This document shows, one piece after another, positions 8,301-17,145 of a stretch of 35,257 bases of DNA; within the stretch, counting starts at the first letter, position 1, and every line of letters starts with the position of its first letter. The position numbers and the translations under genes were made by a program. The notes under the pieces are model-generated. The model ran no database searches and was not told the origin of the DNA. It saw nothing but the letters and a program-made list of their open reading frames with translations. The stretch comes from Bacteroides caecigallinarum. GTDB lineage: Bacteria; Bacteroidota; Bacteroidia; Bacteroidales; Bacteroidaceae. Location: positions 1-35,257 of the forward strand of contig NZ_JADYTJ010000035.1 in NCBI RefSeq assembly GCF_021531075.1, given 5' to 3'.

Positions 8301-9512
8301 ATGAAGAGACTTTTTCGGAAGGCAGGTGTCTTACTGCTGAAACTCATAGGAGTGGTGTTTTTCATTGCCCTGTTTGCTATTGTTGCAACAAGTGTAAGTC
8401 CGGTATATAATTTCAGTGAGGCCAGACCTTTCAGCGGACCGGATATTTTCAATCCTTACGCTTCATTGAAGGGGCTGGATTCCATTCCGTGGAAGAGGGC
8501 TAACTTTCATACTCATACGCGTGTGAAAGGGATTTTCAATGAGTGTGAGTATTGGCCTGACCAGACTGACAGCGCGTACAGAAAGTTCGGATATGACATC
8601 GTTACTTTCTCAAACCATAACGAACTGACGGTTCATCCGTATGACACTGCGCTACAGGTGAATGTGTATGAACATGGGATTAATCTGTTTAAATATCACA
8701 AACTTGTATTCGGATGTGAGAGTGTAAACCGCTTTGACAATCTGTTGCCGTTGTTTGTGTTCCAGAAACAGTTCCAACTGGATTTGCTGGGAAAGGAATC
8801 TGACTTTATACAGATGAATCATCCGCTAAGAACAGGGGGAACTTCTGAATTTCAGATGAGAAGGCTTGAGGGCTACAGACTGATGGAACTGGATAGCGGA
8901 AAAAGCAAGGAAAATGAGTATTGGGACTGGGCTCTTAGCGCCGGACGGTACAGTTTCGGACTTGCAAACGATGACTTGCATTATCCTGACAGGTCGGGTA
9001 AGATGGCTGTAAGGTGTAATTTCCTGTATTGCCCGTCGGCCAGATATGAGGATATAAAGAAGACATTGCTTAGTGGGGGATATTATGCGATGCGTGTGCC
9101 TGATTATGGTCGCGGCGACTGGGAAGTGAAATATGCCAGAAACCGGAACTTGCCTTCTGTTAAGGAAATAGGACTGGACAGTGCTACTGTGTTTATTTCT
9201 CTGTCGCAGAAAGCTGACAGCATTAAGTTCATAGGTCAGAATCATACAACTCTGGCATTGGCCAAGGATGCGATGAAGGCTGGATATGATATGAAACCGG
9301 ACGATCCGTATGTGAGAATTACTGCTTATTTCCCGGACGGGGAGGTGATATATTCTAATCCGTTTGCCAGATATGATGCCTCTGTTTCGGATTCTCCGTA
9401 CAGAGAGCCTTCGAATACTGTGAATATCCCGCTGACGGTTCTTTTTAATCTTGCAGTTCTGGCTTTGTGCGCCGGGGTTATTGTATTGTTTTATAAAGTA
9501 TTTTTCAGATGA
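8301..9512 (+). CDS. Membrane-anchored PHP-domain phosphoesterase-like protein
   Basis: A 403-aa protein with an N-terminal membrane helix (about residues 10-32) and a second helix near the C-terminus (about 378-399). Between them is a PHP-type metal site: HTH at 70-72, SNH at 104-106, Glu140 in GCES, NHP at 173-175 and DLH at 225-227. These correspond in order to the metal ligands of PHP phosphoesterases, so a hydrolytic activity on a phosphate ester is likely. The domain probably faces the periplasm, but orientation is inferred. Its stop codon overlaps the start of the next gene (ATGA at 9509-9512), so the two are translationally coupled. That partner modifies lipid A or a similar glycolipid, suggesting an envelope phospholipid or LPS substrate. 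The substrate is unknown. Confidence 0.72.
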   Translation: MKRLFRKAGVLLLKLIGVVFFIALFAIVATSVSPVYNFSEARPFSGPDIFNPYASLKGLDSIPWKRANFHTHTRVKGIFNECEYWPDQTDSAYRKFGYDIVTFSNHNELTVHPYDTALQVNVYEHGINLFKYHKLVFGCESVNRFDNLLPLFVFQKQFQLDLLGKESDFIQMNHPLRTGGTSEFQMRRLEGYRLMELDSGKSKENEYWDWALSAGRYSFGLANDDLHYPDRSGKMAVRCNFLYCPSARYEDIKKTLLSGGYYAMRVPDYGRGDWEVKYARNRNLPSVKEIGLDSATVFISLSQKADSIKFIGQNHTTLALAKDAMKAGYDMKPDDPYVRITAYFPDGEVIYSNPFARYDASVSDSPYREPSNTVNIPLTVLFNLAVLALCAGVIVLFYKVFFR

Positions 9513-11044
9513 GAAATTTTTTGAAAGAAAGAGTGTCTCTTGCACGTGTGGCAGGAGAATTGAGTGTATTTACTCTTATTGCATATCACTGGCCGTTCTT
9601 CAGCCATGTGATTGAGAATATAAAGGCGGATTTTAATGGAGTGCTTATAACTGCCGGGCTGATATTTATTATGCTTGGCTTGAACTATTTTTTCTATTAT
9701 CTTGTATTGTTTCTCGGACGTGTGGTAGGTAAGTGTATCCTTGGTTTTCTATTTCTGGGGAATGCTTTGTGCCTTTATTTTATAAATACTTATCAGGTGC
9801 TTGTTACGGACAAGATGATGGGGAACGTGTTCAATACACAGTATTCCGAGGCTTCGGGATTCTTTTCATGGCTGTCGTTGCTGTATATCCTGGTGCTGGG
9901 AGTGGTGCCGTGTATCTATCTGTCGATGAGAAAGGTGGACTATGGCAAGACTAAGAAGTTTTTTGCCAATATCGGTACGTCGCTTGGTGTTGTTCTTGTT
10001 ATTGCACTTGTGAATATTCAGAACTGGCCTTGGATAGACCGCCATGCTACACAGTTGGGGAGTCTGTTGATGCCTTGGTCGTATACGGTGAATTCCGTGC
10101 GTTTCTATAATGCTGAGAAGAAGAGAAACCGTAAGGCGATTCTTCTGCCGGATGCCAAGATAGCAACGACATCGAAGGATGTGTGTGTGCTGATAATAGG
10201 TGAGTCGGCCAGAAGGGAGAATTTCTCGCTGTATGGATATGACAGAGAAACTAATCCTTTGCTGAAGAAGGACAGTGTGACGGCACTGATAGCTAATTCT
10301 GCTGCTACGTATACTACTGCAGGTGTGAAAGCGATACTGGACCATAAAGAGACAAACAAACTTTATGAGATCCTTCCTAATTATCTGTTCCGTAATGGGG
10401 TTGACGTGGTGTGGCGTACTGCTAACTGGGGTGAGCCTCCGGTGCATATAGAAAAGTATTATAAGGCGAAGGATATAAAAAAGAAATACCCTGAAGCTGA
10501 TGATAGGTATGACGGGGTGTTGCTTGCCGGACTGAAGGAGGATATCCTTTCGAGCAATAAAGACAAGGTACTGGTGATTCTGCATACCAGTACAAGTCAT
10601 GGTCCGACGTACAACAAGAAGTATCCTGCCGAGTTTGAGGTCTTCACTCCGGTATGTACCACTGTGGAGATGGCGAAAGCTGACAAGCAGGAACTGATGA
10701 ATGCTTATGATAATACCATAGTATATACCGACTATCTGGTGCATTCGGTGATTGACATTCTGCGAGAGATACCGGAAAGGCGCGGATGTGTGATGTTTGT
10801 GTCCGATCATGGCGAGTCGCTTGGTGAGGGAAATCTGTATATGCATGGTGTGCCTATGGCTGTGGCTCCAAAAGAGCAGGTGGAAATTCCTTTTATCGTG
10901 TGGACTTCGGACAGGAATATGAAGGTTGATGCAAGCCGCGAAGTAGGACAGTATAATGTATTCCACAGTGTATTGTCTTTCTTAGGTATCGAGAGTCCGA
11001 TATATGATGGGGAGATGGATATATTTGTGGGGAATAAGAATTGA
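9509..11044 (+). CDS. eptA: EptA-type phosphoethanolamine transferase
   Basis: An inner-membrane enzyme that transfers phosphoethanolamine from phosphatidylethanolamine to lipid A or a related acceptor. The 511-aa protein has about five N-terminal membrane helices (residues 15-175) and a periplasmic sulfatase-fold domain. Diagnostic segments are IIGESARRENFSLYGYDR (metal-ligand Glu232), a TYTT stretch at 267-270 that should hold the catalytic Thr, HTSTSHGPTY, YDNTIVYTDY, and SDHGESLGEGNLYMHG with Asp433 and His434 as metal ligands. The pattern matches EptA/MCR-type transferases rather than lipoteichoic acid synthases. In Bacteroidetes such enzymes affect polymyxin susceptibility and host recognition of lipid A. 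It overlaps the upstream PHP gene by 4 nt. The exact acceptor site cannot be told from sequence. Confidence 0.87.
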   Translation: MRNFLKERVSLARVAGELSVFTLIAYHWPFFSHVIENIKADFNGVLITAGLIFIMLGLNYFFYYLVLFLGRVVGKCILGFLFLGNALCLYFINTYQVLVTDKMMGNVFNTQYSEASGFFSWLSLLYILVLGVVPCIYLSMRKVDYGKTKKFFANIGTSLGVVLVIALVNIQNWPWIDRHATQLGSLLMPWSYTVNSVRFYNAEKKRNRKAILLPDAKIATTSKDVCVLIIGESARRENFSLYGYDRETNPLLKKDSVTALIANSAATYTTAGVKAILDHKETNKLYEILPNYLFRNGVDVVWRTANWGEPPVHIEKYYKAKDIKKKYPEADDRYDGVLLAGLKEDILSSNKDKVLVILHTSTSHGPTYNKKYPAEFEVFTPVCTTVEMAKADKQELMNAYDNTIVYTDYLVHSVIDILREIPERRGCVMFVSDHGESLGEGNLYMHGVPMAVAPKEQVEIPFIVWTSDRNMKVDASREVGQYNVFHSVLSFLGIESPIYDGEMDIFVGNKN

Positions 11045-11052
11045 TAATTATG

Positions 11053-11071
11053 GAATCTGTGGAGATTCTTT
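11053..11071 (+). terminator. Weak hairpin after eptA
   Basis: GAATCT (11053-11058) and AGATTC (11063-11068) form a 6-bp stem with a GTGG loop, followed by TTT. It lies 8 nt after the eptA stop. The stem is short, so this is tentative. Confidence 0.35.
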
Positions 11072-11187
11072 CATTAATTCGGATTATGATTCGGTTTGAT
11101 AATAGGTAATAGTTTGCGGATAAACAAAAAATAAAAGAATTTATGGTTAAATAAATTAAAAATCAATATTGTCTGTAGGTTATTGTA

Positions 11188-11195
11188 TATATTTG
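11188..11195 (+). promoter_or_regulatory. -7 promoter element of the lipoprotein gene
   Basis: TATATTTG matches TAnnTTTG exactly and lies 49 nt before the ATG at 11245. That predicts a leader of about 40 nt. The surrounding 200-nt gap is very AT-rich. Confidence 0.5.
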
Positions 11196-11244
11196 TAAAC
11201 ACAAGTTTAGTTTTAGGAATAATATTTTTATAAAAGTTGTTATT

Positions 11245-12528
11245 ATGAGAACAAGTAAATTATTTATTGCAGGTATTCTGTGTTTTTCTACATTGGGTTT
11301 GGTTTCTTGTGGTGATAAAACTGAAGATAGTCCATACACAGAGTTGACTCCTGATGAACACAAAGCAAAGCTGGAGGAGATAGGATTGAGTATTGCCAAT
11401 AAAGTCAATCCTGAAGTACAGAAAAATCTGGTTAAAACATTTGATGCTTTCATCGAATATTCTGATGGTCTTGAAATAGACGAAAATTCTGCAAGTGGAA
11501 GAGCTCAGGATTTAGCAAAGACATTGAAAAGCATCTGCGAAGACAACAGCTTGGGAAAAGTAAGCAGTCTTTCAAGAGCTACAGACAGTGAAGTCTACTC
11601 TTTGGCAAGATATGCCGGTATTTACACATGGACAGGTGAGGAATTGGATGAGTGGGGATATGTTTATTATAACTGGGAAAAGGATGATGCTTCCGATAAA
11701 CTTGAATTCAGATTTAAGGCTGACAATAAAGATGCTGTTATCCAGATTACAAAAGAAGGCACTGAGCAAAAGTTTGATGCTTATGATGATGGTACCAGCT
11801 ATTCTGTAATGGTGCCTGAAGTTGCCAAGGTTACTGTTACATATGATGGTAAGACTGAGCTTACATTGGTTTGTAAAATGAAAGTTGACAATAGTGCAAA
11901 AACTGTAGTTTCTGATATAACAGTAGATGCAAATGGTTATAAATATGAGGAACATCTGGATGTGAACTCAAGTAAGGCAAGCACAAATCTGGCATTCTCT
12001 ATTGATGGAACAAAGATAGTAGAGGCTAATGCTTCTATCAATGGTAAAGATATGACAAATGGTGATGTAATTGGAGATAATGTAGATGATGAAACTATTC
12101 AGAACTTGTTCGGTAGCGGTCAGGTAGAAGTAAAGGTTTACGGTGATAAAGATGGAGTTATTCTGAAAGGTTCTGTATCAAGCGTAAAGGAACTTGTAGA
12201 CAAATTGGATAGATTGGATGATGTATACTGGGAAGAAGAAAATACAATGGCTCATCAGACAAAAATTGCAGAAGCATATAACGAGTATCTTAAAGGAGAA
12301 ATGTATTATACTAACGGTGATAATGTTATAGCGCGATTCAACATGCAGGCATATGATGATAGTGATGAATGGGGAGAATACTATGACATAGAGCCAATCA
12401 TTACATTTGCAAGCGATAATTCCAAGTTTAGCTTTGAAAGCTATTTTGACGATATCAGTTTTGAAAAACTTGTAGACAAAGTGGAAGACTTGGGAGATGA
12501 GTTTGATGCTTATATTGATTTTAACTGA
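11245..12528 (+). CDS. Acidic lipoprotein of unknown function
   Basis: A 427-aa protein with a lipoprotein signal: a hydrophobic stretch ending LGLVSC, with the lipidated Cys at residue 22. The residues just after Cys (GDKTEDS) are charged and acidic, which resembles the surface-export signals described for Bacteroidetes lipoproteins, so display on the outer surface is possible. The mature protein is strongly acidic, with many Asp and Glu and Asp-rich stretches near the C-terminus. I recognise no domain. Regions around residues 150-240 look like beta-strands of a repeated scaffold. It has its own promoter and terminator, so it is probably monocistronic, upstream of an unlinked TonB receptor unit. 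The lipoprotein call is firm; the function is not known. Confidence 0.75.
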   Translation: MRTSKLFIAGILCFSTLGLVSCGDKTEDSPYTELTPDEHKAKLEEIGLSIANKVNPEVQKNLVKTFDAFIEYSDGLEIDENSASGRAQDLAKTLKSICEDNSLGKVSSLSRATDSEVYSLARYAGIYTWTGEELDEWGYVYYNWEKDDASDKLEFRFKADNKDAVIQITKEGTEQKFDAYDDGTSYSVMVPEVAKVTVTYDGKTELTLVCKMKVDNSAKTVVSDITVDANGYKYEEHLDVNSSKASTNLAFSIDGTKIVEANASINGKDMTNGDVIGDNVDDETIQNLFGSGQVEVKVYGDKDGVILKGSVSSVKELVDKLDRLDDVYWEEENTMAHQTKIAEAYNEYLKGEMYYTNGDNVIARFNMQAYDDSDEWGEYYDIEPIITFASDNSKFSFESYFDDISFEKLVDKVEDLGDEFDAYIDFN

Positions 12529-12579
12529 TTCCTTTTTTATGATATCAGACAGATAATCATAAACAAATATTGTAGTTCA

Positions 12580-12632
12580 AGAGGTGTGTGACAGATTTTA
12601 ACTCTCTATCACTCACCTCTTTATAATTTTTT
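12580..12632 (+). terminator. Rho-independent terminator after the lipoprotein gene
   Basis: The arms AGAGGTGTGTGA (12580-12591) and TCACTCACCTCT (12609-12620) pair at 11 of 12 positions around a 17-nt loop and are followed by a T-rich tract. It ends only about 17 nt before the TonB receptor start, so it could also act in the leader of that gene. Confidence 0.75.
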
Positions 12633-12648
12633 AACCAGGATTGTATTG

Positions 12649-14730
12649 ATGCGTAAGTTTGTTACCATTATAATTGCTCTGTTGACGGCTGTTGTTAGTG
12701 TAAATTCACAAAATACATCAAAAGACTCTTTGCTAATGTTTGTTGACCCTATATTGTTGGATGACGTAGAGATAACAGCTGACAAAGTTTTTAAGCCTAT
12801 TACCGGTGGTATGTCCGATGTTCTTAAACTGGATATTAAAAATATGCAGGATATGCCGCAGTTTATGGGTACGGTAGATTTACTTAGAACCATTCAGTTA
12901 ATGCCCGGGGTGCAGACCAGCGGGGAAATGAATTCCGGTATTTATGTCAGGGGAGGCGATTCGGCGCATAACAGGTTTAAAATAAATGGTGCAACGCTGT
13001 ATAATCCTTCTCATATGCTTGGCTTTTTCTCAGTGTTCAATAGCTCGCATATAAATAATGCTTCTATTATGAAATCTTATATTCCGGCAGAATATGGGGG
13101 ACAGCTTTCTTCTGTAATAGATGTTGAATGTGAGGTAGAAGATATTGATAAGGTGGAAATTGACGGAAGTCTTGGAATAATAGCGTCACAACTTACTATA
13201 GCGTCACCGCTCGGTAAAAACGGAGCTATAAAATTGTCTGGCAGAAAAACTTATATTAATGCTCTCCTGAATATATTCATAAAAGACAATGCAAGGTACA
13301 AACCGCAATATGATTTTCAGGATTATAATTTTACATATACCGCAAGGCCGGATAATAAGAATAAAATTACTGTAAACGGATATATCGGCAATGACGCTCT
13401 TTCTATGAATGAGTATTATTATCAGGCTAACGGGGGAAGCAGTTGGATGAATTATGCTGTTTCTGCACAGTGGGAAAACATTATGAATGACAAACTTAGA
13501 ATACTGAATAATATTTATACCAGTCATTATGATAATAATATTGAGGTGGAATTTGGCTCCGGACAGATGGTTATGGACTCGAAAATTAATGATTTCGGCT
13601 ACAAGGGAAAAGTGGATTTTCAGATGGACAAACTAAACATTAATGCCGGTCTTGAGTTTACATCACACAATATACTGCCTCAATATCCGGGAGTGAACAC
13701 ATTGCTCGGTGCGGATAATGTGGGCAACAGGCCCGGAATGATGAGAGTATATGTCAGTTCGGTATTTGCTGAGGGAAGAGTGAAACTCTCTGATAAATTG
13801 AACTCGAATATTGGAGTAAGATATAATAATGTTGCCTATGTAGACGGAAAGAATGGTTTCTATAATGATGTTGAACCGAAACTGAATTTAGAATATATAT
13901 ATGATGCCAACACAAGATACAACTTTTCATTTACTACGCAGAATCAATATATGAATCAGGTGATGGTGTCAGGTATAGGGATGCCGACGGATTTCTGGTT
14001 GCCTGTTTCAAACTATATCCCTCCCCAAACTTCGTATAACCTGTCTGCAGGCTTTTATAAATCACTGTTTGATAACTCATTGGAAATAAACACTGACTTG
14101 TATTATAGAAAATTCAATAATCAGTTGGAATTCAATGGTGAGTTGTTCAATATAATAAATGATACATATAAAATAGAGGAACATATACTTTATGGTAAGG
14201 GATATAGTTATGGACTGGAGTTTATGCTGAAACTCAATAAAAGAAGATTCAACGGATGGATAAGTTATACTCTCGGAAAATCAGAAAGAATATTTCCTGA
14301 TATCAATAACGGTAAATCATTTCCAGCAAAGAACGACAGAAGGCATGACCTCTCAGTTGCTGGAAATTATAGGATAAATGACAGATGGAATGTTTCCGGT
14401 GTTTTTGTAATGGCAACAGGAAATGCATATACTATGCCGGTAGCTGTATATATTATAGGCGAAAATATGATTAACGAATATGGGCCGTATAATGGTTCTC
14501 GAATGCCTCTTTATCATAGAATGGATTTGTCTGCCACTTATAAATTCAAGAAAAGAAGAAAGGTGCAAAGCTCTATTAATTTCTCTTTGTATAACTGCTA
14601 TGGAAGGAACAATCCGGCTTTCATACATATCAAAACTAATATTAGCGATAAAGAGAATATTCGCATAGGGCCGGTTGGAGCCGCTTTATATAATGTCGTT
14701 CCGTCTATCAGTTATTTATTTAAATATTGA
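12649..14730 (+). CDS. TonB-dependent outer-membrane receptor
   Basis: A 693-aa outer-membrane transporter. A signal peptide ends near residue 21 (VSVNSQ). The plug domain runs roughly from 40 to 170 and contains LLRTIQLMPGVQTSG, GIYVRGGD, NRFKINGATLYNP and IPAEYGGQLSSVIDV. The rest is a beta-barrel rich in aromatic strands, ending YLFKY. Many Bacteroidetes receptors paired with DUF4249 lipoproteins carry an N-terminal carboxypeptidase-like domain; this one goes almost directly from signal peptide to plug. I see no obvious TonB box. I chose ATG 12649 over a TTG codon just before it. The DUF4249 gene starts 4 nt after its stop, so the two form a unit. The substrate is unknown. Confidence 0.88.
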   Translation: MRKFVTIIIALLTAVVSVNSQNTSKDSLLMFVDPILLDDVEITADKVFKPITGGMSDVLKLDIKNMQDMPQFMGTVDLLRTIQLMPGVQTSGEMNSGIYVRGGDSAHNRFKINGATLYNPSHMLGFFSVFNSSHINNASIMKSYIPAEYGGQLSSVIDVECEVEDIDKVEIDGSLGIIASQLTIASPLGKNGAIKLSGRKTYINALLNIFIKDNARYKPQYDFQDYNFTYTARPDNKNKITVNGYIGNDALSMNEYYYQANGGSSWMNYAVSAQWENIMNDKLRILNNIYTSHYDNNIEVEFGSGQMVMDSKINDFGYKGKVDFQMDKLNINAGLEFTSHNILPQYPGVNTLLGADNVGNRPGMMRVYVSSVFAEGRVKLSDKLNSNIGVRYNNVAYVDGKNGFYNDVEPKLNLEYIYDANTRYNFSFTTQNQYMNQVMVSGIGMPTDFWLPVSNYIPPQTSYNLSAGFYKSLFDNSLEINTDLYYRKFNNQLEFNGELFNIINDTYKIEEHILYGKGYSYGLEFMLKLNKRRFNGWISYTLGKSERIFPDINNGKSFPAKNDRRHDLSVAGNYRINDRWNVSGVFVMATGNAYTMPVAVYIIGENMINEYGPYNGSRMPLYHRMDLSATYKFKKRRKVQSSINFSLYNCYGRNNPAFIHIKTNISDKENIRIGPVGAALYNVVPSISYLFKY

Positions 14731-14734
14731 GATT

Positions 14735-15640
14735 ATGGCAAAACGAAACTGTTTTCTTGACATATTTGGAATAAAATGTTTCTGTCTTATAGCATTGCTG
14801 CTATGTTCATGTACGCCGAAACTTGATTTTGGAGATATAGATTTTGAACCTCAGATAGTTGTTGAAGGATGGATAGAAAACAATTCAAGAGCTAACGTGC
14901 TTCTTACGCAGTGGCTGCCGTTGTACTCTGAAGGAAAGGATGTTCCGGCTATGGATATACCTATAAAATGGGCAAAAGTGACATTGTCTGACGGTGAAAG
15001 AGAAGAAGTATTGGTAGGAAGGGTTGACAGGGACTATCTGAGTGCTTTTGTGTACACAAGTTCTGTCATTAAGGGAGAGTATGGAAAAAGATATTATCTG
15101 AAGGTTGAATATTCCGGCAAAACAGTGACTGCCGAAACTTATATTCCTGAACCTGTTGAAATTGATAATTTTATGGTTGGAAAATGCGAGGATGACCTGT
15201 ATAATATTTCTGTGACTTTTAGGGATAATCCGGAGCGGGATGATTATTATAAGTTTTTTTCAAAGGTGCTTTCGGATAACAAAAGATACTTGCCTTCTTT
15301 TATGGGAACAATTAGTGATAAGGGGTATAAGAATTCTGTTATAGATATTGAAGTAAACAGAGGATTTAAAATAGGTAAGACTGATAATGATGTAAAATAT
15401 ACCCCATATTATGAGTTGGATGATACTGTAATGATAAAGCTCACACGTTTGCCTGAAGATGCTTATCTTTTCTGGAGTGATTATGAAAATGAGATAATGA
15501 ACGGAAAAAATCCTCTTTTTCCAAGCACTACAAATCTTAAATCAAATATAAATGGTGGAAAGGGAATATGGGCTGGATATGCCAAAGATGAAAGGATGGT
15601 AATAATAAAAAAACATGTCAGAAATTTTAAAAATGAATAA
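14735..15640 (+). CDS. DUF4249-family lipoprotein, partner of the TonB receptor
   Basis: A 301-aa lipoprotein. After a hydrophobic segment the lipobox LCSC places the lipidated Cys at residue 26. The mature part begins with a strand (DFEPQIVVEGWIENN) and has beta-rich stretches such as YYLKVEYSGKTVTAETYIP, which fit the DUF4249 family found almost entirely beside TonB receptors in Bacteroidetes. By analogy with SusD-like and other partner lipoproteins it may cap or assist the receptor, but DUF4249 function is not established. I chose ATG 14735, just after the receptor stop, rather than a frame opening upstream inside the receptor gene. It is the last gene of the pair. Confidence 0.8.
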   Translation: MAKRNCFLDIFGIKCFCLIALLLCSCTPKLDFGDIDFEPQIVVEGWIENNSRANVLLTQWLPLYSEGKDVPAMDIPIKWAKVTLSDGEREEVLVGRVDRDYLSAFVYTSSVIKGEYGKRYYLKVEYSGKTVTAETYIPEPVEIDNFMVGKCEDDLYNISVTFRDNPERDDYYKFFSKVLSDNKRYLPSFMGTISDKGYKNSVIDIEVNRGFKIGKTDNDVKYTPYYELDDTVMIKLTRLPEDAYLFWSDYENEIMNGKNPLFPSTTNLKSNINGGKGIWAGYAKDERMVIIKKHVRNFKNE

Positions 15641-15713
15641 GACATTGTGATAGCCTCGAACATTTATGTTATATAAATGCATGATGAATTAATATGATGT
15701 ACAAAGTTTTTAG

Positions 15714-15721
15714 TATCTTCG
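15714..15721 (+). promoter_or_regulatory. Possible -7 element of the decayed acyl-CoA synthetase gene
   Basis: TATCTTCG differs at one base from TAnnTTTG and lies 30 nt before the ATG at 15752, suggesting that the original promoter survives in front of the pseudogene. Confidence 0.35.
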
Positions 15722-15751
15722 TATCTTAAATAATATTAAATTGGATATACA

Positions 15752-16125
15752 ATGAAGAAGACGCTGATAGACTTGTTTGAGGATTCTGTAAGGACATGCT
15801 CGAACAATAATTCCTTCTTGAGAAAAGGTAAGGAATTTGCTCCGACTACATATGCTCAGGTTAAAAGCTATGTGTATCGTCTTGGTGCTTATGGATTAAG
15901 AAAGGGAATACAATGGCTTTGTGACAGTAATCTTTATTCTACGGGATTGAAAATCTGTTGCGTCCGTTAGTGGCTTTTTGACAAGGTTATTTTCTTGAAG
16001 GTACGTCAGAACTTTGGTGGAGAACTGCGTTTCTTTATCGGTGGAGATGCATTGCTGGATAAGGACCTTCAGGAGTTTTAGGTAAGTCGTTGCTAAACTC
16101 GCAGAATATCGATGCACTGGAATAA
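15752..16125 (+). pseudogene. Remnant of a long-chain acyl-CoA synthetase
   Basis: The first about 50 codons encode LIDLFEDSVRTCSNNNSF and EFAPTTYAQVKSYVYRLGAYG, typical of the N-terminus of AMP-forming long-chain fatty-acid-CoA ligases. The frame then degenerates and stops at 15968-15970. Downstream, ENLLRPLVAFL (from 15949) and DKVIFLKVRQNFGGELRFFIGG plus ALLDKDLQEF (from 15980) match the middle of the same family but lie in two frames, so a one-base frameshift lies near 15975-15980. The segment ends at TAG 16079-16081. An intact enzyme is about 600 aa, so a large internal deletion and loss of the C-terminal half must have occurred. The last 45 nt may hold further remnants, but I cannot identify them. 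It cannot make a working enzyme. Confidence 0.82.
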
Positions 16126-16139
16126 GGTCAGGTATAATA

Positions 16140-16186
16140 AAAGAGCGCAACGCGAAATATGGTTATTTTGTGTTGTGCTCTTTTTG
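16140..16186. terminator. Bidirectional terminator between the pseudogene and the HAD gene
   Basis: AAAGAGCGCAAC (16140-16151) and GTTGTGCTCTTT (16172-16183) form a 12-bp stem with one G-T pair. T-rich sequence follows on the plus strand, and the A-rich left flank gives a T-rich tail on the minus strand, so it can stop transcription from both sides. Confidence 0.8.
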
Positions 16187-16208
16187 TATAGTAATGATAT
16201 CGGAAAGA

Positions 16209-17021
16209 TTATTCTTCGTTCATGAATTTCTCTATCGCATATGCAGCACCGTCTTCTTCGTTGGTAAGTGTGATAAAGTCGGCATTGTCTTTTACTATCT
16301 GCTGTGCATTGCCCATTGCGACTCCCATTCCTGCAAATTTAATCATTGAAAGGTCGTTGAAGCCGTCGCCTATGGCTATCATTTCGTCTTTGGTCATACC
16401 CAATTCCTTAAGCAGGACTGCCAGCGACTGTGCTTTGTCGATACCTTTAGGCACTAATTCGAGGAAATACGGTTCGGAACGGAATACACCCATACAGTCC
16501 TTCAGATGTTCGTACATTTCTTTTTCAAGTTCGGCAAGGCGGGTTGGCTCACCTACGATAAGGCATTTTGCTATCGGATGTTTTACTGCTTCGAGGAAAT
16601 TGTCAACCTTCTTGATTTTCATTACGTTCAGGATAGCTTCCTTCAATACATATTCATCGTCAGGATGTTCGGTGAGGACATATTCTCCGTCGTATGTTAC
16701 TAAAGCAAAATTATTCTCCTTGGCACATTTATAAAGGTATGGGAGAACATCGTGGTCGAGCAGGTTCTTGTACATCAGTTCACCTGTTTTCCAGTTTATG
16801 ATTTCACCGCCGTTGTATGCAAGTATATAGCCTTCATACTTTGACAACTGTAACTTTTCTGCCAATGGAACGATGCCATATGTAGGGCGGCCTGATGCTA
16901 AAACGACCTTAATGCCTTGTTTCTGTGCACGGATAAGTACTTCGAGTGTGTGTGGAGTGATTTCTTTTTTGCTGTTGGTTAGCGTACCGTCAAGGTCTAA
17001 AACGATGATTTTGTATTTCAT
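16209..17021 (-). CDS. Cof-type HAD-family sugar-phosphate phosphatase
   Basis: A 270-aa cytoplasmic hydrolase of the haloacid dehalogenase superfamily, Cof/HAD-IIB type. Motif I is DLDGT, with nucleophile Asp9 and acid/base Asp11. Motif II is ASGRP with Ser43. The motif III Lys is Lys196 in KGIDKAQ. Motif IV is GDGFND at 218-223. The cap domain lies between residues about 85 and 185. Relatives dephosphorylate sugar phosphates, FMN or phosphorylated cofactors, and sequence does not fix the substrate. It has its own promoter (-7 element at 17057-17064) and ends at the shared terminator, so it is a single-gene unit. Confidence 0.9.
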   Translation of the reverse strand: MKYKIIVLDLDGTLTNSKKEITPHTLEVLIRAQKQGIKVVLASGRPTYGIVPLAEKLQLSKYEGYILAYNGGEIINWKTGELMYKNLLDHDVLPYLYKCAKENNFALVTYDGEYVLTEHPDDEYVLKEAILNVMKIKKVDNFLEAVKHPIAKCLIVGEPTRLAELEKEMYEHLKDCMGVFRSEPYFLELVPKGIDKAQSLAVLLKELGMTKDEMIAIGDGFNDLSMIKFAGMGVAMGNAQQIVKDNADFITLTNEEDGAAYAIEKFMNEE

Positions 17022-17056
17022 AAAAAGTTTTTTGGTGTTTTGTTCTAATTCTTTTG

Positions 17057-17064
17057 CAAAGGTA
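17057..17064 (-). promoter_or_regulatory. -7 promoter element of the HAD phosphatase gene
   Basis: Read on the minus strand this is TACCTTTG, an exact match to TAnnTTTG followed by C, 35 nt upstream of the start at 17021. The leader would be about 30 nt. Confidence 0.6.
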
Positions 17065-17081
17065 CTAATTTGAGATTAAAA

Positions 17082-17119
17082 TAAAAAACCTCGTACGAAA
17101 CTTCGCGTTCTGTACGAGG
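17082..17119 (-). terminator. Rho-independent terminator of the winged-helix gene
   Basis: On the minus strand, CCTCGTAC and GTACGAGG (17112-17119 and 17089-17096) form an 8-bp stem with a 15-nt loop, followed by TTTTTTAT. It lies 26 nt after the stop of the gene at 17146-17364. Confidence 0.85.
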
Positions 17120-17145
17120 CGTGGAATTAAACTATTGACTGTATA

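Noticed and set aside
15661-15690. Hairpin CATTTAT/ATAAATG after the DUF4249 gene as a terminator
   Set aside because: The 7-bp stem is almost all A-T and no T-run follows it.
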